From Devosia sp. (lineage in GTDB: Bacteria; Pseudomonadota; Alphaproteobacteria; Rhizobiales; Devosiaceae), in contig NZ_CP075529.1 of the NCBI RefSeq assembly GCF_025809055.1, positions 3,335,501-3,399,500 of the forward strand: a DNA stretch of 64,000 nt, given 5' to 3'. Shown one piece after another: positions 8,383-16,924 of this stretch. The translations under genes and the position numbers were made by a program. The notes below the pieces were generated by a model. The model did no database searches and had not been told where the DNA came from. It saw only the letters and a list, made by a program, of their open reading frames with translations. Positions within the stretch are counted from its first letter, which is position 1, and each line of letters begins with the position of its first letter.

Positions 8383-9696
8383 ATGTTTTCATTTGAGCGT
8401 CGCGATTTCGGGCCGGACTTCACCTTTGGCGTCGCTACGGCCGCCTATCAGATCGAGGGTGGGCAAGGCCATGGTCGCGGCTCTTCGATCTGGGACACCT
8501 TCTCGTCCACGCCCGGCAATGTGCACAATGGCGATACCGGGCTCAACGCCTGCAATCACTACGACCTCTGGCCGCAGGATCTCGACCTGATCGGCGAAGG
8601 CGGGTTCGACGCCTATCGCTTCTCATTCGCCTGGCCGCGCCTCATTCCCGAGGGCACCGGCGCCGTCAACCAGGAAGGCGTCGACTTCTACGACCGCCTG
8701 ATCGATGGCATGCTCGAACGCGGCATCAAGCCCTATGCCACGCTCTATCATTGGGACCTGCCCTCGACCCTGCAGGATCGGGGCGGCTGGATGAACCGCG
8801 ATATCGCCGGCTGGTTCGCCGATTATGCGGCGCTGATCGCCGACAAGTTCGGCAGCCGGCTCCATGCCACGGCCACCATCAACGAGCCCTGGTGCGTAGC
8901 CTTCCTCAGCCATTTCCTCGGCATCCATGCGCCCGGCTATCGCGACCTGCGCGCCGCCGCCCGCGCTATGCACCACGTGCTCTTTGCCCATGGCACGGCA
9001 ATAGACGCGCTGCGCGCCAATGGCGTCAACAATCTGGGCATTGTGCTGAACCTGGAAAAGTCCGAGCCGGCCACCGATAGCGAAGCCGATAAGGCCGCGT
9101 GCAATTTCGGCGATGCCCTGTTCAACCGCTGGTATCTCGGCGGCGTTTTCAAGGGCCAGTATCCGGCCGAGATGACCGAGTGGCTCGCCCCCTATCTGCC
9201 CGTCAATTATCAGGACGACATGGCGGTGGTGTCCCGGCCGCTCGACTGGCTCGGGATCAACTACTATACGCGCGGCCTCTACAAGGCTTCGAGTGAGCCC
9301 GGTCGCCCGGTCGAGCAGGTCAAGGGGCCGCTCGAAAAGACCGATATCGGTTGGGAGATTTACCCCAAGGGTCTGTCGGACCTGCTGGTTCGCGTTTCCA
9401 GCGACTACACCAAGCTGCCGATCTACGTGACCGAGAACGGCATGGCCGAGGCCGAAGGCGACGACGATCCGCGCCGCGTCAAATATTACGACGATCACCT
9501 CAAGGCGGTGCTGGCAGCAAAGGCCGAAGGGGCCGATGTGCGCGGCTATTTTGCCTGGTCGCTGCTCGACAATTACGAATGGGCCGAGGGCTACAACAAG
9601 CGTTTCGGCCTGGTCCATGTCGATTACGACACGCAGAAGCGTACGCCCAAGGCCAGCTATCGATCGTTCCAGGGACTGCTCCACAACACGCGCTGA
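8383..9696 (+). CDS. GH1 family beta-glucosidase
   Basis: A 437-residue glycoside hydrolase family 1 enzyme that cleaves beta-linked glucosides or galactosides in the cytoplasm (no signal peptide). The acid/base Glu is in TINEPWCVAF near 167 and the nucleophile Glu in IYVTENGMAEAEG near 348. FTFGVATAAYQIEGG near 12 and GYFAWSLLDNYEWAEGYNKRFG near 390 are family signatures. I use the ATG at 8383, preceded by TGGAGGG, rather than the ATG 27 codons upstream, because the family N-terminus (RRDFGPDFTFGV) begins right after it. Two LacI-type operators upstream suggest sugar-inducible expression. Confidence 0.95.
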   Translation: MFSFERRDFGPDFTFGVATAAYQIEGGQGHGRGSSIWDTFSSTPGNVHNGDTGLNACNHYDLWPQDLDLIGEGGFDAYRFSFAWPRLIPEGTGAVNQEGVDFYDRLIDGMLERGIKPYATLYHWDLPSTLQDRGGWMNRDIAGWFADYAALIADKFGSRLHATATINEPWCVAFLSHFLGIHAPGYRDLRAAARAMHHVLFAHGTAIDALRANGVNNLGIVLNLEKSEPATDSEADKAACNFGDALFNRWYLGGVFKGQYPAEMTEWLAPYLPVNYQDDMAVVSRPLDWLGINYYTRGLYKASSEPGRPVEQVKGPLEKTDIGWEIYPKGLSDLLVRVSSDYTKLPIYVTENGMAEAEGDDDPRRVKYYDDHLKAVLAAKAEGADVRGYFAWSLLDNYEWAEGYNKRFGLVHVDYDTQKRTPKASYRSFQGLLHNTR

Positions 9697-9705
9697 TCGG
9701 TGTAT

Positions 9706-9726
9706 CCGGGATGTGAACCATCCCGG
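9706..9726 (+). other. perfect hairpin covering a ribosome-binding site
   Basis: CCGGGATG (9706-9713) pairs with CATCCCGG (9719-9726) around a 5-base loop. It lies between the beta-glucosidase stop and the next ATG at 9734. The downstream arm contains the first two bases of the GGAG ribosome-binding site (9725-9728), so folding could limit translation of the YecA-like gene. Alternatively it is a weak terminator without a T-run. Confidence 0.4.
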
Positions 9727-9733
9727 AGCCCAC

Positions 9734-10297
9734 ATGACCCAGGCGAGCACTGACCTGCCCGAAAGCCTGCAGCGGCTGGAATATCTACTCACCCAGGCGG
9801 TGGGTGGCGCCGAATCCCTTTCGGCTCTCGACGGCTATCTGGCCGGCGTCCTGGCCAGTCCCGATCCCATTTCCCGGCGCGAATGGTGGCCGGGCTGGCT
9901 GGTCGATGCCGGTGATGCCGAGCTCGACCGGGCCGTCGCGGCGCGATTTGCCGAGATCGAGGCTGAACTGGCGGCCGGCCGATACGCCCCGCTCTATGAT
10001 GTCGACGACCAGACCGGCGAAATCGATTGGCCCCAGTGGCTCGCCGGGTTCGAGCAGGCCATGCAATTGCGCTTCGCGCTTTGGGACGAGCTGCTGCGGC
10101 ATCCATTCCAGGATGTGTTGGGTGAGGCAGCGACGCGCCTTGCGACCGCATTGCTGATGGCCCAGCCGGGCTTTGGCCCCGATGACAGCGCCAGCGAAGC
10201 CGATTGGGCCGCGTTCGATGCCGAGCGGCAGCAGGTGCCGCGCAATCTGGCCATCGCCACCATGCTGCTCTATCAGGCCGCGCACCGGCGCTCTTGA
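9734..10297 (+). CDS. YecA/UPF0149 family protein
   Basis: A 187-residue protein of the UPF0149/YecA family. The family pattern is visible: a helical start (ESLQRLEYLLTQAVGG), then LSALDGYLAGVLASPDPI near 35 and DWPQWLAGFEQAMQLR near 105. The C-terminal SEC-C zinc finger found in some members is missing. The start is the ATG at 9734 with GGAG five bases upstream; the open frame extends further back but overlaps the beta-glucosidase gene. Its stop codon directly abuts the stop of the convergent ABC ATPase gene, with no base between. Function unknown. Confidence 0.82.
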   Translation: MTQASTDLPESLQRLEYLLTQAVGGAESLSALDGYLAGVLASPDPISRREWWPGWLVDAGDAELDRAVAARFAEIEAELAAGRYAPLYDVDDQTGEIDWPQWLAGFEQAMQLRFALWDELLRHPFQDVLGEAATRLATALLMAQPGFGPDDSASEADWAAFDAERQQVPRNLAIATMLLYQAAHRRS

Positions 10298-11857
10298 TTA
10301 CGCCACGTCAGGCAGGCGTGCGGCCATCAGCGCTTTCGTCAGCTTGTGCTGCGGCCGGGCGAAGAGGGCATCGGGCGTACCCTGTTCGACGATGCGCCCC
10401 GCTTCCATGACCAGCACCCGGTCGGCAATGGTCGAGACCATGTCGAGATCGTGGGTGATCACCAGATAGGTGAGCCCATGCTCGTCCTGCAGCCGCGCCA
10501 GCAGGGTCAGCACATCGGTGCGCACGGACACGTCCAGCGCCGAAACCGGCTCGTCCAGCACCACCAGCCGGGGTCGTGTCACCATGGCCCGGGCAATGGC
10601 CAGGCGTTGCCGCTGCCCGCCCGAGAAGGCGTGTGGATAGCGTGCGAGCATGGCGGCGTCGAGCCCGACTGAGGTGATGGCTTCGACCAGCCGTGCCTCG
10701 CGTTCGGCAGCCGCCATCGGGCCGAGCAGGTGCAGCGGTTCGGCGAACGAGTCGGCGATGGTCATGCGCGGATCGAAGCTGCTGAACGGATCCTGGAACA
10801 CCAGAGACATATTGGCGCGCAACCGGCCCGGCAGGTCCTTTCCGCGATAGCGTGTGCCGTCCAGACGCATCTGGCCTTCGCTGGCGCTGTCGAGGCCCAC
10901 GATCATCCGGGCCAGCGTGGTCTTGCCGCAACCCGATGGACCCACAAGCGCGACGCATTCGCCTTGGTGCAGGGTCAGGTCGACCCTGTCGACAGCCCGC
11001 AACAGGCCTTCGCCCCAGAACCAGAAGCCGCCTTGCCGATAGTCGCGGGAAATGCCCTCGACCTCGAGGAGTGGGCCCCCGATGGCCCTGCGCGCGCCCG
11101 CTGGCGGCTGCCCACGGGCGGCGCGGACCAGTTCTGCCGTATAGGGCGATTGTGGCTTTCGGAATACCCGCGATGCCTCCCCGGTCTCGACCAGGCGGCC
11201 GGCCCGCATCACCCCGACATGGGTGCACAAAGCTGCGACGGCTCTGATATCGTGGCTTATGAACAACAGGGTCATGTTGCGGCGGTTGCAGACTTCCCCG
11301 ATCAGGTCGAGCACCTTGCGCTGGGTGATGACGTCCAGCGCCGAAGTCGGCTCGTCGGCAATCATCAGTTCGGGCTCGCTGGCCAGCGCCATGGCGATCA
11401 TGGCGCGCTGCCGCTGCCCGCCCGAAAGCTGGTGCGGATAGCGGGCGCCATGGTTCGGCTCCAGGCCCACTTCCCGCAACAGGTCCGGCACCACCAGTTG
11501 CGGCGCGGCGGTGGTTTCCGCCAGGCGGATCGCCTCCTCGATCTGGTCGGCGACCAGCATCAGCGGATTGAGCGCCGTCATCGGTTCCTGAAACACCATG
11601 CCGACCCGCTTGCCGCGCATCCGGGCCATGGTGCGTTCGTCGCGGGGCAGGGGCGTGCCGTCAAAGCGGATCGTGCCGCGCGCATCGGCGGTCTCCGGCA
11701 GCAATCCGCTGATGGCGAGGGCCGTCAGCGATTTGCCGGAGCCGCTCTCCCCGATCAGCCCGAACCGGTCGCCCCGCTCGATGCGCAACGTCAGATCCTG
11801 CAGCACGTCCCGGCCGTCAAAACCGATGTTGAAGCCGTCGATCTCAACCAGCGCCAT
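10298..11857 (-). CDS. ABC transporter double ATPase (peptide/nickel type)
   Basis: A 519-residue protein with two complete ABC ATPase domains in one chain, equivalent to DppD plus DppF. The first has Walker A GESGSGKSLTALA near 37, signature LSGGQRQRAMIAMA near 155 and Walker B LMIADEPTSALD. The second has GPSGCGKTTLARM near 312, FSGGQRQRLAIARAM near 420 and LVVLDEPVSALD. It energises the importer encoded with the two permeases and the binding protein upstream. The start overlaps the upstream permease gene by 14 bp, indicating translational coupling. Confidence 0.94.
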   Translation of the reverse strand: MALVEIDGFNIGFDGRDVLQDLTLRIERGDRFGLIGESGSGKSLTALAISGLLPETADARGTIRFDGTPLPRDERTMARMRGKRVGMVFQEPMTALNPLMLVADQIEEAIRLAETTAAPQLVVPDLLREVGLEPNHGARYPHQLSGGQRQRAMIAMALASEPELMIADEPTSALDVITQRKVLDLIGEVCNRRNMTLLFISHDIRAVAALCTHVGVMRAGRLVETGEASRVFRKPQSPYTAELVRAARGQPPAGARRAIGGPLLEVEGISRDYRQGGFWFWGEGLLRAVDRVDLTLHQGECVALVGPSGCGKTTLARMIVGLDSASEGQMRLDGTRYRGKDLPGRLRANMSLVFQDPFSSFDPRMTIADSFAEPLHLLGPMAAAEREARLVEAITSVGLDAAMLARYPHAFSGGQRQRLAIARAMVTRPRLVVLDEPVSALDVSVRTDVLTLLARLQDEHGLTYLVITHDLDMVSTIADRVLVMEAGRIVEQGTPDALFARPQHKLTKALMAARLPDVA

Positions 11858-12692
11858 GGTTCAACCCCTCCCGCTTGAGCCTGGGGTCGAGGGCATCGCG
11901 CAATCCGTCGCCGGCGATATTGAGCCCGATCACCATGATCACGATGGTGAGGCCCGGCACCACGCTGAGCCAGGGATGAATCAGAAACAGGCTCTGCACG
12001 TCGCGCAGCATGAGGCCGAGGCTGGTGGCTGGGGGCTGGGTGCCCAGCCCGATATAGGAGAGACCTGCTTCGGCGAGAATGCCCAGTGACAGTTGGATCG
12101 TCCCCTGCACGATGATCAGGCTCATGATATTGGGCAACAGGTGCCGTGCGGCAATCGCCGTATTGCCCAGCCCGGCCACCCGCGCTGCCGCCACGTAATC
12201 CTGGGTGCCGATCGCCAGGGCGCCGCCACGCGCCACTCGGGCAAAGACGGGGATATTGAACACGCCGATGGCGACAATGGCGTTGATTTCGCCCGGACCG
12301 AGCAGCGCCGCGATCAAAATGGCGACGACCACGGCCGGGAAGGCGAAGGTGACATCGGAGATGCGCAGCACCACCCACTCCACCGCCCCGCCCCAGGCGG
12401 CCGCCGCCAGCCCCATGGGCACGCCGACACCCATGCCGATGCCGACAGCCGTGGCCGCGACGATCAGGCTGGTCAGGGTGCCGCTCATGGCCAGGGACAG
12501 CATGTCCCTGCCCAGATGGTCCGTGCCCAGCCAGTGGGCCGCGCTCGGCCCCTGAAAGCGCCGACCAATGACAATCTGCTCGATGGGGTAGGGGCTCCAC
12601 CACAGCGACACGATTGCGAGCAGCAGGAAGACCAGGCTGATGACCAGCCCAGTCGCGAGGCTCGGATGCCGGAGGAGCTGCCGAATGCTCAT
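11844..12692 (-). CDS. ABC transporter permease (DppC type)
   Basis: A 282-residue inner-membrane permease of the peptide/opine/nickel family. It has an N-terminal helix (residues 12-32), a periplasmic loop containing HWLGTDHLGRDMLS (diagnostic of DppC/OppC), five more helices, and the cytoplasmic EAA loop near DYVAAARVAGLGNTAIAARHLLPN. The start at 12692 is set by the 4-bp ATGA overlap with the upstream permease gene; the longer open frame would run inside that gene. Confidence 0.93.
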   Translation of the reverse strand: MSIRQLLRHPSLATGLVISLVFLLLAIVSLWWSPYPIEQIVIGRRFQGPSAAHWLGTDHLGRDMLSLAMSGTLTSLIVAATAVGIGMGVGVPMGLAAAAWGGAVEWVVLRISDVTFAFPAVVVAILIAALLGPGEINAIVAIGVFNIPVFARVARGGALAIGTQDYVAAARVAGLGNTAIAARHLLPNIMSLIIVQGTIQLSLGILAEAGLSYIGLGTQPPATSLGLMLRDVQSLFLIHPWLSVVPGLTIVIMVIGLNIAGDGLRDALDPRLKREGLNHGAG

Positions 12693-13639
12693 GCCGAGCG
12701 CCCCCGCAGGCGGGGATCGACCAGCGCATAGGCCAGGTCGGTCAGGAGCATGGTGGCGCTCACCACCAGGACCAGGATGATCGTCGCGCTGCGCACCAGC
12801 ACAAGGTCGCGCTCGGAAATCGCGGTAAAGATCAGCCGGCCGATGCCAGGCAGGTAAAAGACGTTCTCGACGATGATGGTGCCAGCAATGAGATAGGCAA
12901 ATTGCAGGCCGAGAATGGTCAGCACCGGCAGCATGGCATTGCGTAATCCATGCCGCCACACCGCCTCACCCAGTGTCAGCCCCTTGGCCCGTGCAGTGCG
13001 GATGAAATCCTGCCCCGTCACGTCCACGAGGGCGGTGCGCATGACCCGCGCCAGGATGGAGGCCTGCGGCAGCGCCAGCGCGAGGCCGGGGAGCACGAGG
13101 CCGCGCAATGCGGCGCCCGGATCCTCATGCCAGGGTACGAATCCGCCCGTCGGCAGCCATTTGAGGCTCACCGCAAAGACCAGGGTCAAAAGCATCCCAA
13201 ACCAGAAATTGGGGATCGCCACGCCGATCTGCGCCAGAACCATGAGCACGGTGTCGGTCGCCTTGCCACGGCGCCGGGCCGCCAGGATACCAATGGGCAG
13301 GCCCACCACGACGGATACGATCATGGCGATGACAGCCAGCGGCAGCGTCACGCTCAGGCGTTCCAGCATCAGGGTAGAGACGGCCACCCGCTGGGTCTGC
13401 GACACACCGAAGTCGCCGCCCATCATGCCGAAAAGCCAGGCGAAGAACCGTTCATGCGCCGGCGCATCGAGGCCCATCTGGGTGCGGAGCGCCGCAACGG
13501 CGGCATCGCTGGCATTGATCCCCAGGATAAACCGCGCCGGATCGCCCGGCAGCAGGTCGAGCAGGACGAAAATCACCAGCGCCGCGAAAAACAGCGTCGC
13601 GGCGAAACCGAGTAGCCGGCCAAGCAGATATCGTGTCAC
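12689..13639 (-). CDS. ABC transporter permease (DppB type)
   Basis: A 316-residue inner-membrane permease, first of the pair. It shows MTRYLLGRLLGFAATLFFAA at the N-terminus, DLLPGDPARFILG near 30, and the EAA loop QDFIRTARAKGLTLGEAVWRH (positions about 205-225). Six membrane helices are expected and visible. It lies 54 bp downstream of the binding-protein gene, so the operon order is binding protein, DppB type, DppC type, double ATPase. Confidence 0.94.
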   Translation of the reverse strand: MTRYLLGRLLGFAATLFFAALVIFVLLDLLPGDPARFILGINASDAAVAALRTQMGLDAPAHERFFAWLFGMMGGDFGVSQTQRVAVSTLMLERLSVTLPLAVIAMIVSVVVGLPIGILAARRRGKATDTVLMVLAQIGVAIPNFWFGMLLTLVFAVSLKWLPTGGFVPWHEDPGAALRGLVLPGLALALPQASILARVMRTALVDVTGQDFIRTARAKGLTLGEAVWRHGLRNAMLPVLTILGLQFAYLIAGTIIVENVFYLPGIGRLIFTAISERDLVLVRSATIILVLVVSATMLLTDLAYALVDPRLRGRSA

Positions 13640-13693
13640 CGCGTGGCCACCGGCGGTGCCATCATGCCGGGTGCCGCCGGGCCCACGCGGCCC

Positions 13694-15172
13694 TTACTCC
13701 ATCCAGTGGATGTCGCGCAGCACCAGCCCCTCGACGGGCGCGTTCTGCCACATGCCCTCGAGCTTGGCATTCCAGACACCTGTCTGGGCCAGCTCGAACA
13801 GATAGCCGTTGACCGCATCCTGGGCGATGATGGTCTGGAATTCCTGCGCCAGGCGCTTGCGTTCGGCCTCGTCGGTCGTGGCATTGAGCGTCTCGTTCAA
13901 GCTCTGAACTTCGGCATTGTCATAGCCGAAATAGTAGTCAGGATTGGCATAGATACCAATGTCGAACGGCTCGACATGGCTGACGATCGTCAGGTCGAAG
14001 TCCTTGTTCGTCAAGACATCTTCGAGCCATTGGGCCCATTCCACATTGATCAGTTCGACCCTGATGCCAACCTCGGCAAGTTGGCTGGCAACGATCTGGC
14101 CGGACAGCCGCGCATAGGCCACGGGCGGCAGCTTCAGTGTCGCAGCGAAACCATCGGCGAGCCCGGCCTCCGCCAGCAGGGCCCGCGCGGCATCGGGGTC
14201 ATAGGCATAGGTGCCCGTCAGATCGAGATAATACGGGTGGTGCGGGGCAAAGTGGCTGCCGATCGGCACGCCATAGCCATAGGTTGCGCCGTCGATGATG
14301 TCCTGGCGGTTGAGCGCATGGGCAATGGCCTGGCGCACCTTGAGGTCATCGAAGGGCGCCTTGCGATTATTGGTCGCGAGAATCGTTTCGCCTTCGGTAG
14401 AGCCGACCAGAACCTTGAACTGCGGATTGCCCTCGAACACCGCCAGCGCTTCGGGCGCGAAATTGTTGGTGCCGTCGACATCGCCGGCCAGGAGCGCATT
14501 GGTCAGGGTGGCGGTGTCGGAAATGAACAGGAAACTCGCGCGCGTCAGCGCCGGCAGGTCACCCCAATAGGGACCATATTGCTCCAGCACCACGCGGCTG
14601 CCCCTGTCCCATTGCACAAAGGCGAAGGGGCCGGTGCCAATGGGTTCGGCGCTGTTATTGGCGGCGGTTTCCGGCGCCACGATCACTGCGTCGCCCCGAC
14701 CCATGTTGAACAGGAACATGCCGTCCGGCCGGCTCAGCGTGAATTCCACCGTCATGGAGTCGATCACCGTCACGGCGCTGATGGGCTCGTAGAGCGCCTT
14801 CTGCGCATTGACGCTGTCTTCGGCCAAAAGCCGGTCGAAGGTGAACTTGACGTCTTCGGCGTCGAAGGCGGTGCCGTCATGGAAGGTCACGCCGTCCTGC
14901 AATGCGAACTGGTAGGTGAGGCTGTCTTCGCTGATGGTCCAGCTTGCGGCCAGGCCGGGCTGCACGGCGCCGGTCTGGTCGATGCGGACCAGGCCTTCAA
15001 AGACGTTTTGATAGACCACGATATCGATGGCTTCGGCAGCGCCCGCGGTCGGATCGAGGCTGGGCGGTTCCAGCGCCACGCCGATGCGGATTTCGGTGGG
15101 CTGCGCCAAGGCGGCCGTTCCCGCCAGCATCACGCTTGCAGCGGCAAGGGCGAGGGACTTGAACAGCGTCAT
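13694..15172 (-). CDS. ABC transporter substrate-binding protein, family 5
   Basis: A 492-residue periplasmic solute-binding protein of family 5 (peptides, opines, nickel, some sugars). A signal peptide (MTLFKSLALAAASVMLAG, ending TAALAQ) is followed by EIRIGVALEPPSLDPTAGAA, typical of the family, and later KVRQAIAHALNRQDI near 295. I choose the ATG at 15172, which has GGAGG at ideal spacing, over the Met nine codons upstream. First gene of the four-gene import operon. The ligand cannot be inferred. Confidence 0.93.
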   Translation of the reverse strand: MTLFKSLALAAASVMLAGTAALAQPTEIRIGVALEPPSLDPTAGAAEAIDIVVYQNVFEGLVRIDQTGAVQPGLAASWTISEDSLTYQFALQDGVTFHDGTAFDAEDVKFTFDRLLAEDSVNAQKALYEPISAVTVIDSMTVEFTLSRPDGMFLFNMGRGDAVIVAPETAANNSAEPIGTGPFAFVQWDRGSRVVLEQYGPYWGDLPALTRASFLFISDTATLTNALLAGDVDGTNNFAPEALAVFEGNPQFKVLVGSTEGETILATNNRKAPFDDLKVRQAIAHALNRQDIIDGATYGYGVPIGSHFAPHHPYYLDLTGTYAYDPDAARALLAEAGLADGFAATLKLPPVAYARLSGQIVASQLAEVGIRVELINVEWAQWLEDVLTNKDFDLTIVSHVEPFDIGIYANPDYYFGYDNAEVQSLNETLNATTDEAERKRLAQEFQTIIAQDAVNGYLFELAQTGVWNAKLEGMWQNAPVEGLVLRDIHWME

Positions 15173-15247
15173 CGAATATCCTCCAGATCGGGTGAGCACC
15201 TAAGGTCTATCTATAGGCAAGATCGGGCCGAAGCGCACCTGCGGCAA

Positions 15248-16834
15248 TCATACTTTCCGGCGGTCGGCGGCCCAGGTGGCCAATATCACCGGGATTGTGC
15301 CCACCAGCACGATGCACAATGCCGGCAGCGCCGCCTGGGTGAACAGGCCCACACTGGCGCGCGAATAAATCAGAGTGGCCAGGGTCTCGACGCCCAACGG
15401 GCGCAGCAGCAGCGTCGCCGGCAATTCCTTGACGATCTCGACAAAGACCAGCATTCCGGCCGAGAGCAGCGCCGGTGCCAGCGTCGGCAGGTCGACCCGC
15501 AGCAGCAGCCGCCAGCGCCCGGCGCCCAGAACCCGTCCGGCATCGAGCATGGCCGCGCCACGCTTTTTCATCGCCGCGTCCAGCGTCGAGTGGCTCACGG
15601 CCAGAAAGCGGATGGCATAGACATAGACGAGGGCAACCATGGATCCCGACAGGATCAGGCCCGGCCGCCAGTCGAACACCGCCATGGTGCCGCGATTGAT
15701 CCAGAGATCGGCCTGTCCCAGCGGCTGCAACAGGCCCAGGGCCAGCACGGTGCCCGGGATCGCGTAACCCAGTGTGGAAATGCGGATCAGGCCGCGTGTG
15801 GCCCGGTCGCTGCGCTCACCCATGCGCGCGACCCATAGGCCGATGATGACCGTGGCCAGGGCGCCGGACAGGGCCAGGGTAACCGTCGGGACCAGCGCCC
15901 TAAAGGTCAGTGCCACCACGTCGGGGTGAACGAGCCGTATGGTGAGATAGAGCATCTCGCCTGCCGGCAGTCCAAACCCGGCCACCAGCAACAGGGTGCA
16001 GAACCCGGCCGCGCACCAGGCGCCAAAGCCGGACAGAACCGCGCGGGGCGGCGGCACGCGGCTGTCGCGATGGGCCGAAAACATCCGATCCCGCCGCGCC
16101 CTCTGCTCGGCAAGGATGAGGAACGCAATGACCAGTACGACCGTCACCGCCAGCTGTGCGGCCCCACCCAGGTCACCGCGATTGATCCAGGTGGAATAGA
16201 TGACGGCGGTAATGGCGTTGACGCCGAAATACTGCACTGCGCCCAGGTCGTTGACGACCTCCATCATGGCCAGCGACATGCCCACGACGAGCGCAGGGCG
16301 GGCTGTGGGCAGGACCACGGCAAAGAAAGTGCGGGCCCCGGTCGCGCCCAGCGTGCGGGCGGCGATGCTGAGGCTGGTCGACTGCATGAGGAAGAATGCC
16401 CGGCAGGCGACATAGACATAGGGGTAGAGCACCGCCGACAGCACCAGCGTTGCTCCCCAATTGCTGCGGATATCGGGGAACCAGTAGTCGCGGATATTCT
16501 GGGCTCCCGTCAGCCCCCGCAGCGCGGTCTGGAACGGGCCGGTAAAGCCCAAAACTTCGACATAGGCATAGGCGGCGAGATAGGTTGGAACCGCCAGCGG
16601 CAGGATCAGCGCCCAGTCGAACAGCCGCCGCAGCGGGAACTCGAAATGGGTCACGAGCCAGGCCGCCACGAGGCCCGCAATGCCGGTCAGCACGCCGACC
16701 GAAAGCATCAGCAGCCCGGTTTCGCGCAGGGCCGTCGGCAACATGGCCGCGCCTAGCCCATTGCTGCTGCCCAGACCGGACAAGGCGGCAATGCTCAGCC
16801 ACAGGATCGGCAGCCCCATGACCAGGACCAGCAC
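15248..16834 (-). CDS. iron(III) ABC transporter permease (FbpB type)
   Basis: A permease of about 528 residues made of two fused six-helix halves, as in FbpB/AfuB/SfuB and ThiP. EAA-type loops are visible near AARTLGATGARTFFAVVLPTA in the first half and MLDAGRVLGAGRWRLLLRV in the second. It follows the iron-binding-protein gene by about 90 bp and is the likely partner. The start is uncertain. The first standard codon in frame is GTG at 16834 with no ribosome-binding site. A GGAGG at 16912-16916 sits five bases ahead of an in-frame ATA at 16906, which would add 24 residues. No ATPase gene for this system is nearby. Confidence 0.88.
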   Translation of the reverse strand: MLVLVMGLPILWLSIAALSGLGSSNGLGAAMLPTALRETGLLMLSVGVLTGIAGLVAAWLVTHFEFPLRRLFDWALILPLAVPTYLAAYAYVEVLGFTGPFQTALRGLTGAQNIRDYWFPDIRSNWGATLVLSAVLYPYVYVACRAFFLMQSTSLSIAARTLGATGARTFFAVVLPTARPALVVGMSLAMMEVVNDLGAVQYFGVNAITAVIYSTWINRGDLGGAAQLAVTVVLVIAFLILAEQRARRDRMFSAHRDSRVPPPRAVLSGFGAWCAAGFCTLLLVAGFGLPAGEMLYLTIRLVHPDVVALTFRALVPTVTLALSGALATVIIGLWVARMGERSDRATRGLIRISTLGYAIPGTVLALGLLQPLGQADLWINRGTMAVFDWRPGLILSGSMVALVYVYAIRFLAVSHSTLDAAMKKRGAAMLDAGRVLGAGRWRLLLRVDLPTLAPALLSAGMLVFVEIVKELPATLLLRPLGVETLATLIYSRASVGLFTQAALPALCIVLVGTIPVILATWAADRRKV

Positions 16835-16924
16835 AAGCGGCAGGACCGGCAGCGGTCGCCCGCTGCCGGTCCTGGAGGTCTGTGTCTGGCTGGCGCTCGC
16901 GGCTATGCCGGCCTCCGTCCCCGC

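Noticed and set aside
10295..10300. The directly abutting stop codons of the YecA-like and ABC ATPase genes as evidence of a truncation
   Set aside because: Both proteins have normal length and complete motifs. Tight convergent ends occur elsewhere in this window, for example at 38274-38277.
13643..15838. A 731-codon plus-strand open frame across the family 5 binding protein and the FbpB-type gene
   Set aside because: It spans two convincing minus-strand genes and their promoter, and its product has no domain pattern. It is a codon-bias shadow.
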